In this document: positions 1 through 9,757 of the stretch, in pieces | Numbering within the stretch: position 1 is the stretch's first letter | Layout of the letters: each line of letters opens with the position of its first letter | Origin: Chalara sp. BL73 | Taxonomy: Eukaryota; Ascomycota; Leotiomycetes; Helotiales | DNA: 64,000 bases | Assembly: GCA_918026815.1 (NCBI GenBank) | Contig: CAKJVC010000006.1 | Coordinates: 1,817,164 to 1,881,163, forward strand | Reading direction: 5' to 3' | Made by a program: the position numbers and the translations under genes | Notes under the pieces: generated by a model | The model's input: only the letters and a program-made list of their open reading frames with translations | What the model was told of the DNA's origin: nothing | Databases searched by the model: none

Positions 1-929
1 TTTGCGGATATCTTCCGATGTTATTTTTTCGTATTTCTGATCGTCTAGATCGATCTTGAGGCCGGTCCGGCTTCCCCTCTCTGGCGGGCGGGCGGCAATT
101 ACCGTCTTGAAACTTCGGCTCCCTTCGGGGCCGCACATTGCTTCTAACCTCCCTGTTAAAAACTTAATTGACTCGCGATCGCATTCGTCGAGACCATCCA
201 ACACGAAATATGTCTGTCGTTGAACATTGCTAACATAATCTTCGAGGATTTTCCAGAACTCTGGACGAGGAATGTTACTGAAGAGGTCCGTATGCCGATC
301 GTTGCGTAGACGCCAAATTCCATCAATCAACCGCTTGTCAGAATCACCAGACTCGTCAGATTGTAGAAGCTGATATAGAAGGTATAGTAAAACAGCATTT
401 GCTGTGTTTCGGAGACTGTTCCTTCTGTCGCAAAAGAACTCCAAAACCAATGGTTTGGATTCGTTGGATTTCAGTTTATCGACAATGTAGGCAGAGAGGC
501 AGGTCTTTCCTTTCCCGGGACGGCCGTGTATCCACAGGAGGTGATTGTCTGGACCGGTAAGCCATGGTTTAAACTGATCTCGGTCGTCCAGGATCCATTT
601 GCAAGTGCCGGGAGTGACCTCTTTCTTATGTAGGTCAGATCCGATTATAGTGAGGAGCGCTTTCTTGAGAGCTTCTCGTTTCGCTTCTCGTTTCGCTTCC
701 GGGCTCTCTTTTATGGCTGGAATTTCTAGTCTCCCTCTTAATATCACTCGATTCACTCTAGACACGTTTCTGAATAGCCATTTAAATATACTAAAAACTT
801 ACCAACGTTCAGGGAGATTCCTGTGTTCACATTTGCAGCATCTCCACCAACAGTAATACTTCCAGTCTGTCCAGTACGTACGGAGAAGGGAAAAAGGCTC
901 CAGAGCCCCGAAAGCCGTAGAGAAAACAT
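1..929 (-). CDS. NACHT NLR (STAND NTPase), 3' part beyond window edge
   Basis: A STAND-class NTPase of the fungal NLR type, the kind that controls incompatibility and cell death. The minus-strand reading frame from 725 down to the edge is open and carries a Walker A motif (GRPGKGKT, about 490-520) and a Walker B motif (FVLDGLDEC, about 190-215). Before the P-loop is the usual linker ending in GTCKWIL. I propose a short first exon (929-803, start ATG at 929, in-frame TAA upstream), donor GTAAGT at 802, a 77-nt intron (802-726), and exon 2 from 725; this is the acceptor I found that keeps phase and joins to EIPAIKE. Exon 1 gives a Gly/Asn-rich stretch, TGSITVGGDAANVNTG, resembling amyloid signalling motifs placed at the N-terminus of fungal NLRs. 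The NACHT call is firm. The first exon and motif are inference. The C-terminal repeats lie outside the window. Confidence 0.8.
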
Positions 930-1347
930 TGAGAAAACGTTCAGTTCGTAAAATTAACAATAGCAGCCAGGTAACAGAGGACGGAAAGAATTTCACGATG
1001 CCTAGCGAAAAGAAATGAAAGGAAAGGGAAGAAGAGGGGAACGAGGATGAAAGGACCGGGGCATAAAAGTACTTGTCAAGACCTGAAGCTCTGGGGTCGA
1101 GTGACAAAGTGGGTCCCGAATAAGGCCTCTGATTAGAGGGTGGGGCGGGCCATGTGGGGCGGAACGGAGGAATCAGCCTGGCTCAACTCTTTGTGCAACC
1201 ATTTGTAGACTGGGTGAACTTAAGCGAAAACCCAAATCTGGTTAGAACTATGCTTGGCAAATGCACAATATGAGCTTAGCGTGTAAAGAATTACATATTG
1301 TAAGCATATGCAGAGCATATTCTAGTATTTATTTTTACTACAGAAAA
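930..1347. other. intergenic, nothing recognised
   Basis: Presumed promoter side of the NACHT gene. The minus frame 1107-799 is open but its protein resembles nothing; it overlaps the proposed first exon in another frame. No repeat or RNA gene is visible. Confidence 0.5.
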
Positions 1348-1521
1348 TATCACGTCGCGTGCTCCCAAGCACACGTGACCCATATTAGGCGAGCTCCCCG
1401 AGCGCCTCGTGTATATATAGCCTGCTCTCCTCGAGCTCCCTCTTCCTTCCTCAGCTATGGATTCTCGTATTGCACCACCGTTGCCCTCTGTATCTGTAGA
1501 TCCACAGCGCGTGCCGTGACA
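1348..1521. repeat. solo LTR, family C
   Basis: A 174-bp unit running from TATCACGTCGCG (first TG mutated to TA) to GCCGTGACA. It is flanked by the perfect 5-bp duplication GAAAA (1343-1347 and 1522-1526). An inverted copy lies at 35505-35678 with the canonical TGTCACG...CGTGACA ends. The unit holds a TATATATAG box and a CT-rich start-site region, as expected of an LTR promoter. No internal retroelement sequence remains, so it is a solo LTR left by LTR-LTR recombination. Confidence 0.85.
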
Positions 1522-1608
1522 GAAAAACTATTAAAATAAGCAAAACGGTTGGCATATTTTCAGCATATGCTAAATATATACTTCATAAGAAACTCTACTT
1601 ATACTAAT

Positions 1609-1816
1609 GTAACAGCCAGGGCCGGTTAGAGACGGATATCATAACAGCTACAGCAGCCACAGGCACGCAGCTACAGCAGCCACAGGCATACAGCTACAAC
1701 AGCCATAAGGCATACCGCTACAGCAGCCACAAGCATACCACTACAACAGCCACAGGCATACAGCTACAGCAGGCATACAGCTACAGCAGGCATACAGCTA
1801 CAGCAGCTACAGGCTC
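1609..1816 (+). repeat. LTR family B fragment with internal minisatellite
   Basis: Begins TGTAACAGCCAGGGCCGGTT, the same 5' end as the family B LTRs at 53634 and 57106. It continues into imperfect units of CAGCTACAGCAGCCACAGGCAT. The 3' half of the LTR is missing; the family A LTR starts exactly where it breaks off. Confidence 0.8.
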
Positions 1817-2073
1817 TGTCACGGCCCTGGTCCTTTCCGCCTAGGAGCTCAGCACCGGATGCTCCAGAGCTCGGACGGGGGCTCAGCGCCGGACACCGCA
1901 AAGCTCACCTATCCTGGCCTCCAGTCAGTTCCTGTATATAGAACACTGCTTTCCTTCCCTTCTTCTGCCTGTAGCTTGTTCTCTTAGTTATAACAATTGA
2001 TAGTTGTTTACACCTCTGAGTCCTTCTATCTAGATCCACTGATCGAGATCCCTATTCAGCTTGAGTTGTTACA
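1817..2073 (+). repeat. LTR family A copy
   Basis: A 257-bp unit from TGTCACGGCCCTGG to GAGTTGTTACA. It matches LTRs at 34559-34846 and 37155-37507 in both ends, a TGTATATA box, and the shared AGTTATAACAATTGATAG segment. No 5-bp duplication is visible (GGCTC on the left, CTGGT on the right), so at least one flank has been rearranged. Confidence 0.85.
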
Positions 2074-2302
2074 CTGGTGACGGGATAGGAGCCCGCCCAG
2101 GCTTCTTTTTTTGCGAATACCTCTCTCTACGACCCTTTTTCAATAGAACCTCTCTCCGCAAATTGCGTATAGTGCGATCAGTGGTATTATATTTGAGCGC
2201 GAGGTTTTTATCGTAACGGTGGTCGAATTCTAATACAAGGTCGAGAAGAATACCCCGCGTGCGAGGGTCCAGATTTGTTGGCATATCGTCCACTCTGTGC
2301 AA
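2069..2302 (-). pseudogene. N-terminal HTH fragment of a DNA transposase, cut by LTR A
   Basis: 77 codons starting ATG at 2302, with a second ATG at 2284. The peptide (DPRTRGILLDLVLEFDHRYD then TDRTIRNLRR) looks like a Tc1/mariner-type helix-turn-helix N-terminus. The stop codon is supplied by the last bases of the adjacent LTR, so the gene was truncated there and no catalytic domain remains. The family assignment is tentative. Confidence 0.45.
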
Positions 2303-2678
2303 AAGTTAGAGCTTGATTTAAGGATTAATTTGCAATAAGTACCGTCTTTTTTACAATTGATTTGGTGGAGTTATCGCGCTTTTTGATTATTTTGCTGACG
2401 TTGAGACTTTTACGTGAGGCACCTGCCTCAGTAATCGATTTGGAAAGCTATATAGGATATGGTAAATGGTAATAGTGAGCATGCTGCCTGAGGAATCGAT
2501 TTTGGAAAACATAACCTGGATATGGTAATATTGCTGCGAGGCTGAAGTCGATATGAGCGTAGCCTGGATCCAACCTTAACTCCCAACTCAATGAATAACT
2601 TCGCATACATGCCGACTCTGCGACAAATATTCACTGAGAACTCCTTTTCCTGATATTCTTGAAATGCTGGTCTGACTA
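2303..2678. other. intergenic with imperfect tandem duplication
   Basis: Upstream region of the HET-NACHT gene. About 2430-2530 contains two related units (AATCGATTTGGAAAG...GGATATGGTAA and AATCGATTTTGGAAAA...GGATATGGTAA), an old imperfect duplication. No gene is seen. Confidence 0.4.
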
Positions 2679-5600
2679 ATGCGTCTTTTACAAGTAGAAC
2701 GCGAGAGCGCTGGCCAGCTCAGCCTGACCGAGGACTTCGTCGGCAACAATATCCCCAAATATGCTATCCTTTCGCACACATGGGGAGCGGATACAGAAGA
2801 GGTTACTTTCCATGACCTGAAAAATCGTACTGGTGGGAACAAGTCTGGCTATAAGAAAATCAACTTCTGCAGAGACCAAGCCGAGCGCGACGGCCTGCAA
2901 TACTTTTGGGTGGATACTTGTTGCATCGACAAAGCGAACAGTACTGAGCTCGCAGAAGCTATTACTTCTATGTTTAGCTGGTACCGAAAAGCGAATAAAT
3001 GCTACGTTTATTTATCAGATGTCTCGACAAATGAACAAGATCAAATCGACCCGTTTTTACAGTCTTGGCAATCTGCTTTTCGGGAAAGTCGATGGTTTAC
3101 TCGTGGCTGGACCCTTCAAGAACTTATTGCTCCGCAATCGGTTGAATTCTTTTGCTTGAATGGCAATCGACTCGGTGACAAGAAATCGATGGAGCGACAG
3201 ATTCATCAGATAACAAAAATTGCAATTCCAGCTCTTCGAGGAACTCCTTTATCTGCGTTCAGCGTGGAGGATCGAATGTTATAGGCAGAAAATCGCCAGA
3301 CCAAGCGTGAAGAAGATAGGGCTTATTCTTTGCTAGGAATTTTCGAGACCCCTATGTCACCTTTGTATGGTGAAGGCGCGGAGAGAGCATTCGGGAGGCT
3401 TCGAGAAGAGCTTTACAGGCATTCAAAAAAACGTCAGCTCGACGAACTATCGACTGTCTCACATACTTTTAATTCTAATAAACGACTAAAAACTCGACAT
3501 AGCCAAATTTCCTCCGTTCCTTCCAGTCGCAACTTGACTTATCTTGATCCTGAATGGCTTTCCGACTCTAAAAACTTGGTGCATAGTAGTAAGTACAAAC
3601 TGTTGATCCTTTATAGTAAAAGAACGCTGACTGGCGGCTAATAATTAGACAACCTACTAAAGACCGAAAATGAGCCAAGTACGAAAGTTAACTATAGTAT
3701 TGACGCCATTACAATACAGTCACTAATAGACCAGCTCTATTTCACGAAAATTGACGAGCGCCTAATAAGTCTAACGGCCGCCCAAGGAACAACTTGCCGC
3801 TGGTTTTTTACCACCCCCGAATACACATCCTGGCATGACGTGACGCAACAGTTACACCATAGCGGCTTTCTTTGGATCAAAGGTAATCCTGGCACCGGAA
3901 AGTCTACTTTAATGAAACTCCTTTTCGAAAAAAATAAGCTCAGCACAAAAGTCGACCCTTTAAAAATCACGCTCTCGTTTTTTTTCCTTTCGCGGGGCAC
4001 GGTCGAAGAAAAGTCTACGACGGGTTTATACCGCTCTCTTCTACACCAACTTTTTGAAAAAGCGGTAGAGTTGAAGGATAGTTTAGAGTGGATAACAGCC
4101 GATAGTGCGAGATTTATTCAGCGGAATGGATGGCATGAAAAAGCGTTGAAGCAAACGTTGACGCATGCTATTCAGAAGCTTGAGAGTCGGTCGTTAACGA
4201 TATTCGTTGATGCGCTAGATGAATGCGATGACAACCAGGCTGCGGGTATAGTTTGCTTTTTTGAAGAGCTATGCGATCGCGCGAGAGAAGAGCAGGTTCG
4301 GTTGCAGATTTGCTTTTCTAGTCGGCATTATCCAACTGTCGTTATCCAGAAAGGCATCGAAGTAACTCTAGAAGACGAAATCGGGCATACAGAAGACATT
4401 GAACAATATATCAAGTTAAAACTCAAAATAGGCAAAATGGCGAAAGTCGAAATACTCCGGTCCGAAATTCTCGAGAAATCGTCTTTAATTTTTCTTTGGG
4501 TTGTTTTGGTTGTTGATATTCTTAATTCTGAATACCGCAATGGCTCCGCTTTTAGCAAAATCCGCGAACGTCTCAAGGAAATCCCACCGAAATTGACTGA
4601 CTTGTTTAAAATGATTCTTACGCGAGATGAAAAGAACCTCGAACGGCTGCAAGTTTGTCTTAAATGGATCCTTTTCGCGACTCGTCCTCTTAAGCCGCAA
4701 GAACTCTACTTCGCCGTCCAGCTTGGTCTCGACAAAAAGTGCTCGGGCTATTGGGACCTAGAAGATATAGATTTGGAGCAGATAAAAACTTTCGTAAGAA
4801 ATTCTTCCAAAGGTTTAGCGGAAGTCACACGGAACAAAGCTTCCGAGGTCCAATTTATCCATGAGTCTGTTCGAAACTTTTTACTGGGTAAATACGAAGG
4901 CTAGTGGTCTGGGAGTTCTGGCAATTTCGTGGGGCATAGCCACGAAATTTTGAGGAATTGCTGCTTGGCTCAGCTGCACGCTTCAATCAACAAATACGTC
5001 GATATACCGGACCCTTTACCGCAGGCTTCTAAAGCAGCACAGTTACGAGAGCAAATTAGCTCTAAGTTTCCATTTCTCGAATATTCAATTCTGAATGTAC
5101 TTTGCCACGCCGACAATGCTCAACAGAATGAGATAGAGCAAAGATATTTTTTTCCCGATTTCCCTTTTCAAAAGTGGATATTCCTTAACAATATTCTCGA
5201 ACAGTACGATATCCGACGATATACGGATTCGGTCAGTTTTATTTATATTCTTGCAGAAAAGAACTTAGCCGCCCTTATTCGAATCCATCCTATGAGTAGT
5301 TTTTGCTTTGATGTTGAGAATGAGCGATATGGGCTGCCAATTTTTGCCGCTTTGGCTACCGGGAGCCATGAAGCAGTCCAGACTTTTTTAGAGGTCCAAG
5401 CCGAAATTCAGCCACAAGAACCTTCGTTTCGCCGTTTATGCAAAAAGTACTCTGAAAATAAAAACAAACGCGTTGACTTTGGCCGCAACTTCACTTTCTC
5501 GCGGCAAAAAGGTGTTTCCTCTTATGTTGGAGAAAAAAGCAACGAGGTAATCCTTTTTTTTCTTTGTGTTTTAGACAAGCTCGACATCGAGTCAAAGGAT

Positions 5601-6488
5601 AAGTTCAATCGGACACCGCTGTGGTGGGCTGTACGGAATGGGCACGAAGCTGTCATCAAGCTGTTGCTTAAGAAAGGCGCTAATACCGAGTCCCAAGACA
5701 TAAATGGCCAGACGCCGCTGTGGTGGGCTGCATGGAATGGGAACGAGGATATTGTCAAGCTGTTACTCGAGAACGGCGCTAATGTCGAGTCCCAAGACAT
5801 AAATGGCCAGACGCCGCTGTTGGGGGCTGCACGGAATGGACACGAGGACATTGTCAAGCTGTTGCTTGAGAAAGGCGCTGATGTTGAGTCCCAAGACATA
5901 AATGGCCGGACACCGCTGTGGTGGGCTGCATGGAATGGGCGCAAGGGCGTTGTCAAGCTGTTGCTTGAGAAAGGCGCTAATGTCGAATCCCAAGACAAGA
6001 ATGGCCAGACGCTGCTGTTGGGGGCTGCATGGAATGGGAACGAGGCTGTCGTCAAGCTGTTGCTTGAGAAAAGCGCTAATATCGAGTCCCAAGACAAGAA
6101 TGGCCAGACGCCGCTGTTGGGGGCTGCATGGAAAGGGAACGAGGATATTGTCAAGCTGTTGCTTGAGAAAGGCGCTGATGTCGAGTCCCAAGACAAGAAT
6201 GGCCAGACGCCGCTGTTGGGGGCTGCACGGAATGGGAACAAGGCTGTCGTCAAGCTGTTGCTCGAGGAAGGCGCTGATGTTGAGTCCCGAGACAAGAATG
6301 GCCAGACGCCGCTGTCGTGGGCTGCATGGAAAGGGGATGAGGACATTGTCAAGCTGTTGCTCGAGAAAGGTGCTGATGTCGAATCCCAAGACAAGAATGG
6401 CCGGACGCCGCTGTGGTGGGCTGCGTGGAGTGGGTGCAAGGGCGTCGTCAAGCTGCTGCCTGAGAAGAAAGGCTCAGAACCACAATAA
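2679..6488 (+). pseudogene. HET-NACHT-ankyrin NLR with two in-frame stop codons
   Basis: A fungal incompatibility NLR of about 1,250 codons. It starts with the family-typical ATG and MRLLQVE. Domains in order: HET (YAILSHTWG, then WVDTCCIDK), the linker ending YSLLGIFETPMSPLYGEG, NACHT (Walker A GNPGTGKST near 3880-3905; Walker B TIFVDALDECDD near 4200), and nine ankyrin repeats (5590-6480). A 60-nt intron (3589-3648; donor GTAAGT, branch GCTAAT, acceptor TTAG) removes the apparent TAA TAA at 3639-3644 and keeps frame. Two stops remain: TAG at 3282-3284, where relatives have Trp (RML-stop-AENRQTK), and TAG at 4902-4904 (KYEG-stop-WSGSSGNFVG). Both fit a single C-to-T change on one strand, as in RIP. 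The second could instead lie in an unrecognised intron. The frame is otherwise open, so the damage looks young. Confidence 0.88.
5590..6480 (+). repeat. nine near-identical 99-bp ankyrin-repeat units
   Basis: Nine tandem 33-residue ankyrin repeats with consensus DKNGQTPLLGAAWNGNEDIV then KLLLEKGADVESQ. The units are highly alike in nucleotide sequence. Differences cluster at the residues after TPL and around the AA-x-x-G turn (W/L, W/G/S, W/R, N/K/S, H/N/R/D/C, E/K, D/A/G), the ligand-facing surface of an ankyrin repeat. This is the pattern of internally recombining, diversifying NLR repeats. Confidence 0.9.
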
Positions 6489-6515
6489 TTCGTAATTACG
6501 AAGTCTTTATATATC

Positions 6516-6926
6516 TGTTTGTATCACTTTCTGTGATACTTCGTATGGATGACTTGCAATTGCCTAAGTCGGTTACCCACGGGGTGTCACGATCACGATC
6601 CTATGGCCTGTAGAGGCGCTGAATAGGTGCTTCAATTACGAGAATACTAAACTAAGGAGGAAAGGTGTAGCTGTGGGTGTGGCATCCCTCATAAGTAAAA
6701 CCATGATCACGTGACCCACATTGGCGAACTGGTAAGCGAACCAATGAGCATCATTGAGGAGCGTGACACGGGGCACGTAGCACCGCGATCTCAGCGCAGT
6801 GCTATTATGCTCTTTGTAGGTGGTTGACTTGTTCTTGTTCATTCTAAGTTCAATTCTACATGCAAAAGCTATAATACATCCATGTGGTCCGCGCGTCGCA
6901 GGGTGTGCTATTCACTCATACCAACA
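6516..6926 (-). repeat. solo LTR family D, carrying a nested insertion
   Basis: Ends TGTTTGTATCAC and CATACCAACA match, in opposite orientation, the copy at 52353-52576 (AGCACTGCGCTGAGAT...CGGTGCTACGTGCCCCGTG shared). It is longer than that copy because a separate 184-bp element sits inside it. No clean flanking duplication is visible. Confidence 0.75.
6585..6768. repeat. 184-bp solo LTR/short element nested in LTR D
   Basis: Ends TGTCACGATCACG and GAGCGTGACA, flanked by the perfect 5-bp duplication CGGGG (6580-6584 and 6769-6773). Removing the element and one duplication restores the LTR D sequence seen at 52.5 kb. Ends and a shared ACGTGACCCA segment suggest a distant relative of LTR family C. 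Confidence 0.8.
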
Positions 6927-8068
6927 ATTTTAAAGGTCGATATATCTCGATATATACTAATAGGAACACTGCTCGGGACCAGAGAAAGCAAGGATTCGGC
7001 AAAGCAACCAATAAATGAGCGAGTAGATAAAGTTTGGGCAAGATTCATTTGAGAATAAAGAGCAGGGAAATAAATGAATCTACTTGTAGATTCGTTCAAC
7101 TATTATAGATAGAGTTACTTTTGATGTTATTTCAGGATCACAAAGCAACGGCATTTAGCCAGCAACTATTTGATGGAGACCACTTTTGAACTTTAGTAAA
7201 TAAAAGAGATTCCGCGGCTTGCTTTGCAATCCGATTCTCCCAAAAGCTTATAGCCCGTCCCTCTGCTTCGTTCTCGGATCCTTTTCTCCTTCTGCCTTCT
7301 TTTCTCGATATCTCTCGTTTCAAGAACGGACATACTATCAAATATTTTGAGTATGGACTTTGAAAAATTAGTGTGTAGACGCAGGTGAAGCGTTGCTTTG
7401 CCTTTGGGCAAAAAGACAGGGCGTGGGAGGCATTATAATAAACATTGCGGACAGTGAATGTGACGGTGCTTATAATTTCGAGTGCAGAAGCTCATCAGAG
7501 AAGAAACTGGTTAAGGAGTCATTGAAGCACCGAACGTGCACCATCGGTTTCGTTATCAGTTTTGGCGCCAGGCCAAAGCTACTTGAACATGCATAAAGTG
7601 CTTGCAAACGTGCATATATATGAGACACACAATACCTCTGTGCCTAATATTTTTTGGACTCCTCACACTAAGTTACGTCTTGTATCCAGAATCAATACAC
7701 CCCTTGACTCAAACCCCCATAGTAAATAGGCTTGTGGCAGGCAGGCTTGAGCTCTACAGTGGTGGTAGTGGCAGATTGCCAATTAATCATCCGCAATTTT
7801 GCCGCGGCAGAACACCACTCCTTCAACACGATATGCTCAAGCATTTTAATCTATAGCAAGCAGGCTGAGACTTGCTATCATGAACTCACTGTAAGGTAAA
7901 GTTCTGTGCGAATGCACCATGATAGGCTTGATGGATGAACCACGACTGAATTGCTAACTGTGAACTAGATCATGAACCCTTACATTTGGGGTCACATTCT
8001 GGGAAACGACCTGCTCTGGCCTTTTTTTTTTTTTTTTTTTTGGAAAAGCAGCAGCGCTGAGCCCGAAT
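6927..8068. other. intergenic, no supported gene; 20-bp poly-T
   Basis: Several short open frames have no recognisable content. A run of 20 T (8022-8041) lies about 28 bp beyond the stop codon of the HeLo gene, that is poly-A on its sense strand. Confidence 0.5.
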
Positions 8069-8912
8069 CTATCGCTCTTTGTGTATATTTTGCGTGTCAA
8101 CGCCGCCGGCCTTTGCACTCTGCCACTGAACTATATTGTTCCGGTTGTCGATTCTCATTTCGTTCTAACATATAAGCAGGTAGTGTGGTCTTCCCGTTGT
8201 CAATCACTTACTTTCTGGTGTAGAATGTGCTGCAAGGCCGACGCGAGAGTCGGGTCATGGCCTCTGACCACAGTTTCCAATTCGCGCAAGACTTCGATGA
8301 ACCTATCCAACTCTCCCTTGCTAAGCCGCGCCTGCTTTCCTCGGGCGGTGGAAAGAGTTCGTAAAGCTGATTAGTAAGGTCGTTGATATCCTTGGTCAAC
8401 TCAATCAAGTGCTTCCCGTCGTATATTGCAAATTTGGCCTTCCGGAGCAACGGGACTCTGTTTTTGCGACCATATGAGATGTTTCGCATTGTTTGGTGGA
8501 GGTATCGCCGCATAGGGTCCGATTCGGGCTCGAGCGGCATGACCTCGTTCATTTGAACGCTGGGGTCATTTTCTTCTTTCCTCTTCCGATAGCCGTGACA
8601 GATTTCTTTTCAGGCTTCAAACTTCTGCGATTTAATTCGGAAAGTCTCCTCCGCCCGGGCTTTTTGGTTCTCATTCAGTAGAAATGAACCTGAATATTCA
8701 AGCGAGCGGTCATCTTCAATCCCGGGACCGCTAAGACCAACAGCATCCCCCCAGCGCGCTAGCCTCACCTGTGCATTGTCCAATTTCAGTAGGTGTGTAT
8801 GAAATCTCGATCCGTATTGCTTGGCGATGTAAATGTACTCGAACCAGTCGATGGCGTTGTTGAAAAGGCCAGCTAAGCCGAGCACACTGATTGCCGTCTC
8901 CGCCACAGCCAT
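8069..8912 (-). pseudogene. HeLo-domain cell-death protein with HET-s-type C-terminal motif (broken)
   Basis: HeLo proteins such as HET-S form membrane pores when their C-terminal amyloid segment is templated by a partner. Exon 1 (8912-8212) starts MAVAETAISVLGLAGLFNN and continues FEYI, LKLDNAQVRLARWG and later YDGKHLIELTKDI, all HeLo landmarks. Donor GTAAGT, a 47-nt intron (8165-8211) and exon 2 (8164-8069) add a short C-terminus containing NNIVQWQSAKAGGVDTQN, which matches the pattern of HET-s-related amyloid motifs. Exon 2 in this frame runs directly from the splice to a TAG. Two lesions: TGA at 8610-8612 (probably from CGA, Arg), and a 1-base deletion near 8340 in a G run, after which the conserved SKGELDRFIEVL continues in another frame. 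Restored length would be about 265 residues, close to HET-S. Domain call firm; motif probable. Confidence 0.82.
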
Positions 8913-9757
8913 TTTCGCGCGAACATTAGGACCGCGGAGGATTTGAAGAGAACATTGTGGAGCTTCATGGATGTTATACGAGTAGTATGCCAAGTGTGGG
9001 GAGAAAAGAACGGAATATTCAAAGCAGATGACCACGCAGCTCTATTTCACTAGGTATTGGGTCTGAGGGAGTGAAGAGTGAAGTTATAATTACGGAAGGC
9101 TATTGATATGTTCTCACTTGAGGGAGATTATATTGAAGTCAATATCTTGACATAAATAAACTAGCTGTGTATACAATGTTTAAGAATGTGGGCAGCTCCC
9201 ATAAAGCTCTAATTCTTGCTCCCCTTCATTCCGGCGCGTGGTGCCCAATCATCCAGATAGTGATTACAAAACAGAAGTCGTGAACCTACCGACACAGATA
9301 CAAGACTGTTAAGTTTTCGTGCTGCATGGTCTGCAAGTCTTCAATTTATACTTGCACTAGTAAATGTACCAGTGAGGGCCAGAATGACACATCGAATAGA
9401 TCCATTGGATAAGGGTAGATTCTGACTTGAGCATATTGAAGGAGTGATGGCAATATCCCGGAACTGCCATTCTCGAGGTTGGATATCGAGGATGAGTGTC
9501 AAGTATTTTAGTCAGGGTTCGTGGACTCTTTCGGGGGTTAGCTAAGAATTTCTCTGCATGTAAAGTTTTGGAACGGTACCTGGTGCGACAGGCCACCTTC
9601 TCAGGATATTGCTTCGCCGTTAGTTCGAAGCAATCCGGAGACGTTGAAACGGAGAAATAGGATCAGTGGAAATTTGCATGAAGGACTATTCCTGATTGTG
9701 TTTTTGGAAGCTGGCGAAAGGTGGAGCGAATACATAGTCGGGATTTTCACAGAGGAG
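8913..9757. other. intergenic, no supported gene
   Basis: Between two minus-strand genes. Near 9600-9800 the strings TTGCTTCGCCGTTAG and CCTGATTGT each occur twice, a partial duplication of the 3' end of the following gene. No open frame has recognisable content. Confidence 0.4.

Noticed and set aside
799..1107. 102-residue minus frame as first exon of the left NLR
   Set aside because: Low-complexity content unlike NLR starts. The other frame gives a splice that stays in phase with the NACHT domain.
2074..2090. CTGGTGACGGGA after LTR A as a retroelement primer site
   Set aside because: The following sequence is a transposase fragment on the other strand, and other family A copies are followed by target duplications.
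3639..3644. TAA TAA as nonsense mutations in the HET-NACHT gene
   Set aside because: They fall in a 60-nt intron with consensus donor, branch site and acceptor.
5522..6451. 309-residue open frame antisense to the ankyrin repeats
   Set aside because: Its repeats mirror the 99-bp ankyrin units on the other strand; no independent family match.
5902..6495. 197-residue frame on the plus strand inside the ankyrin array
   Set aside because: Shifted frame of the same repeats.
8022..8041. HeLo gene as a processed pseudogene because of the adjacent poly-A
   Set aside because: It retains an intron with good splice sites.
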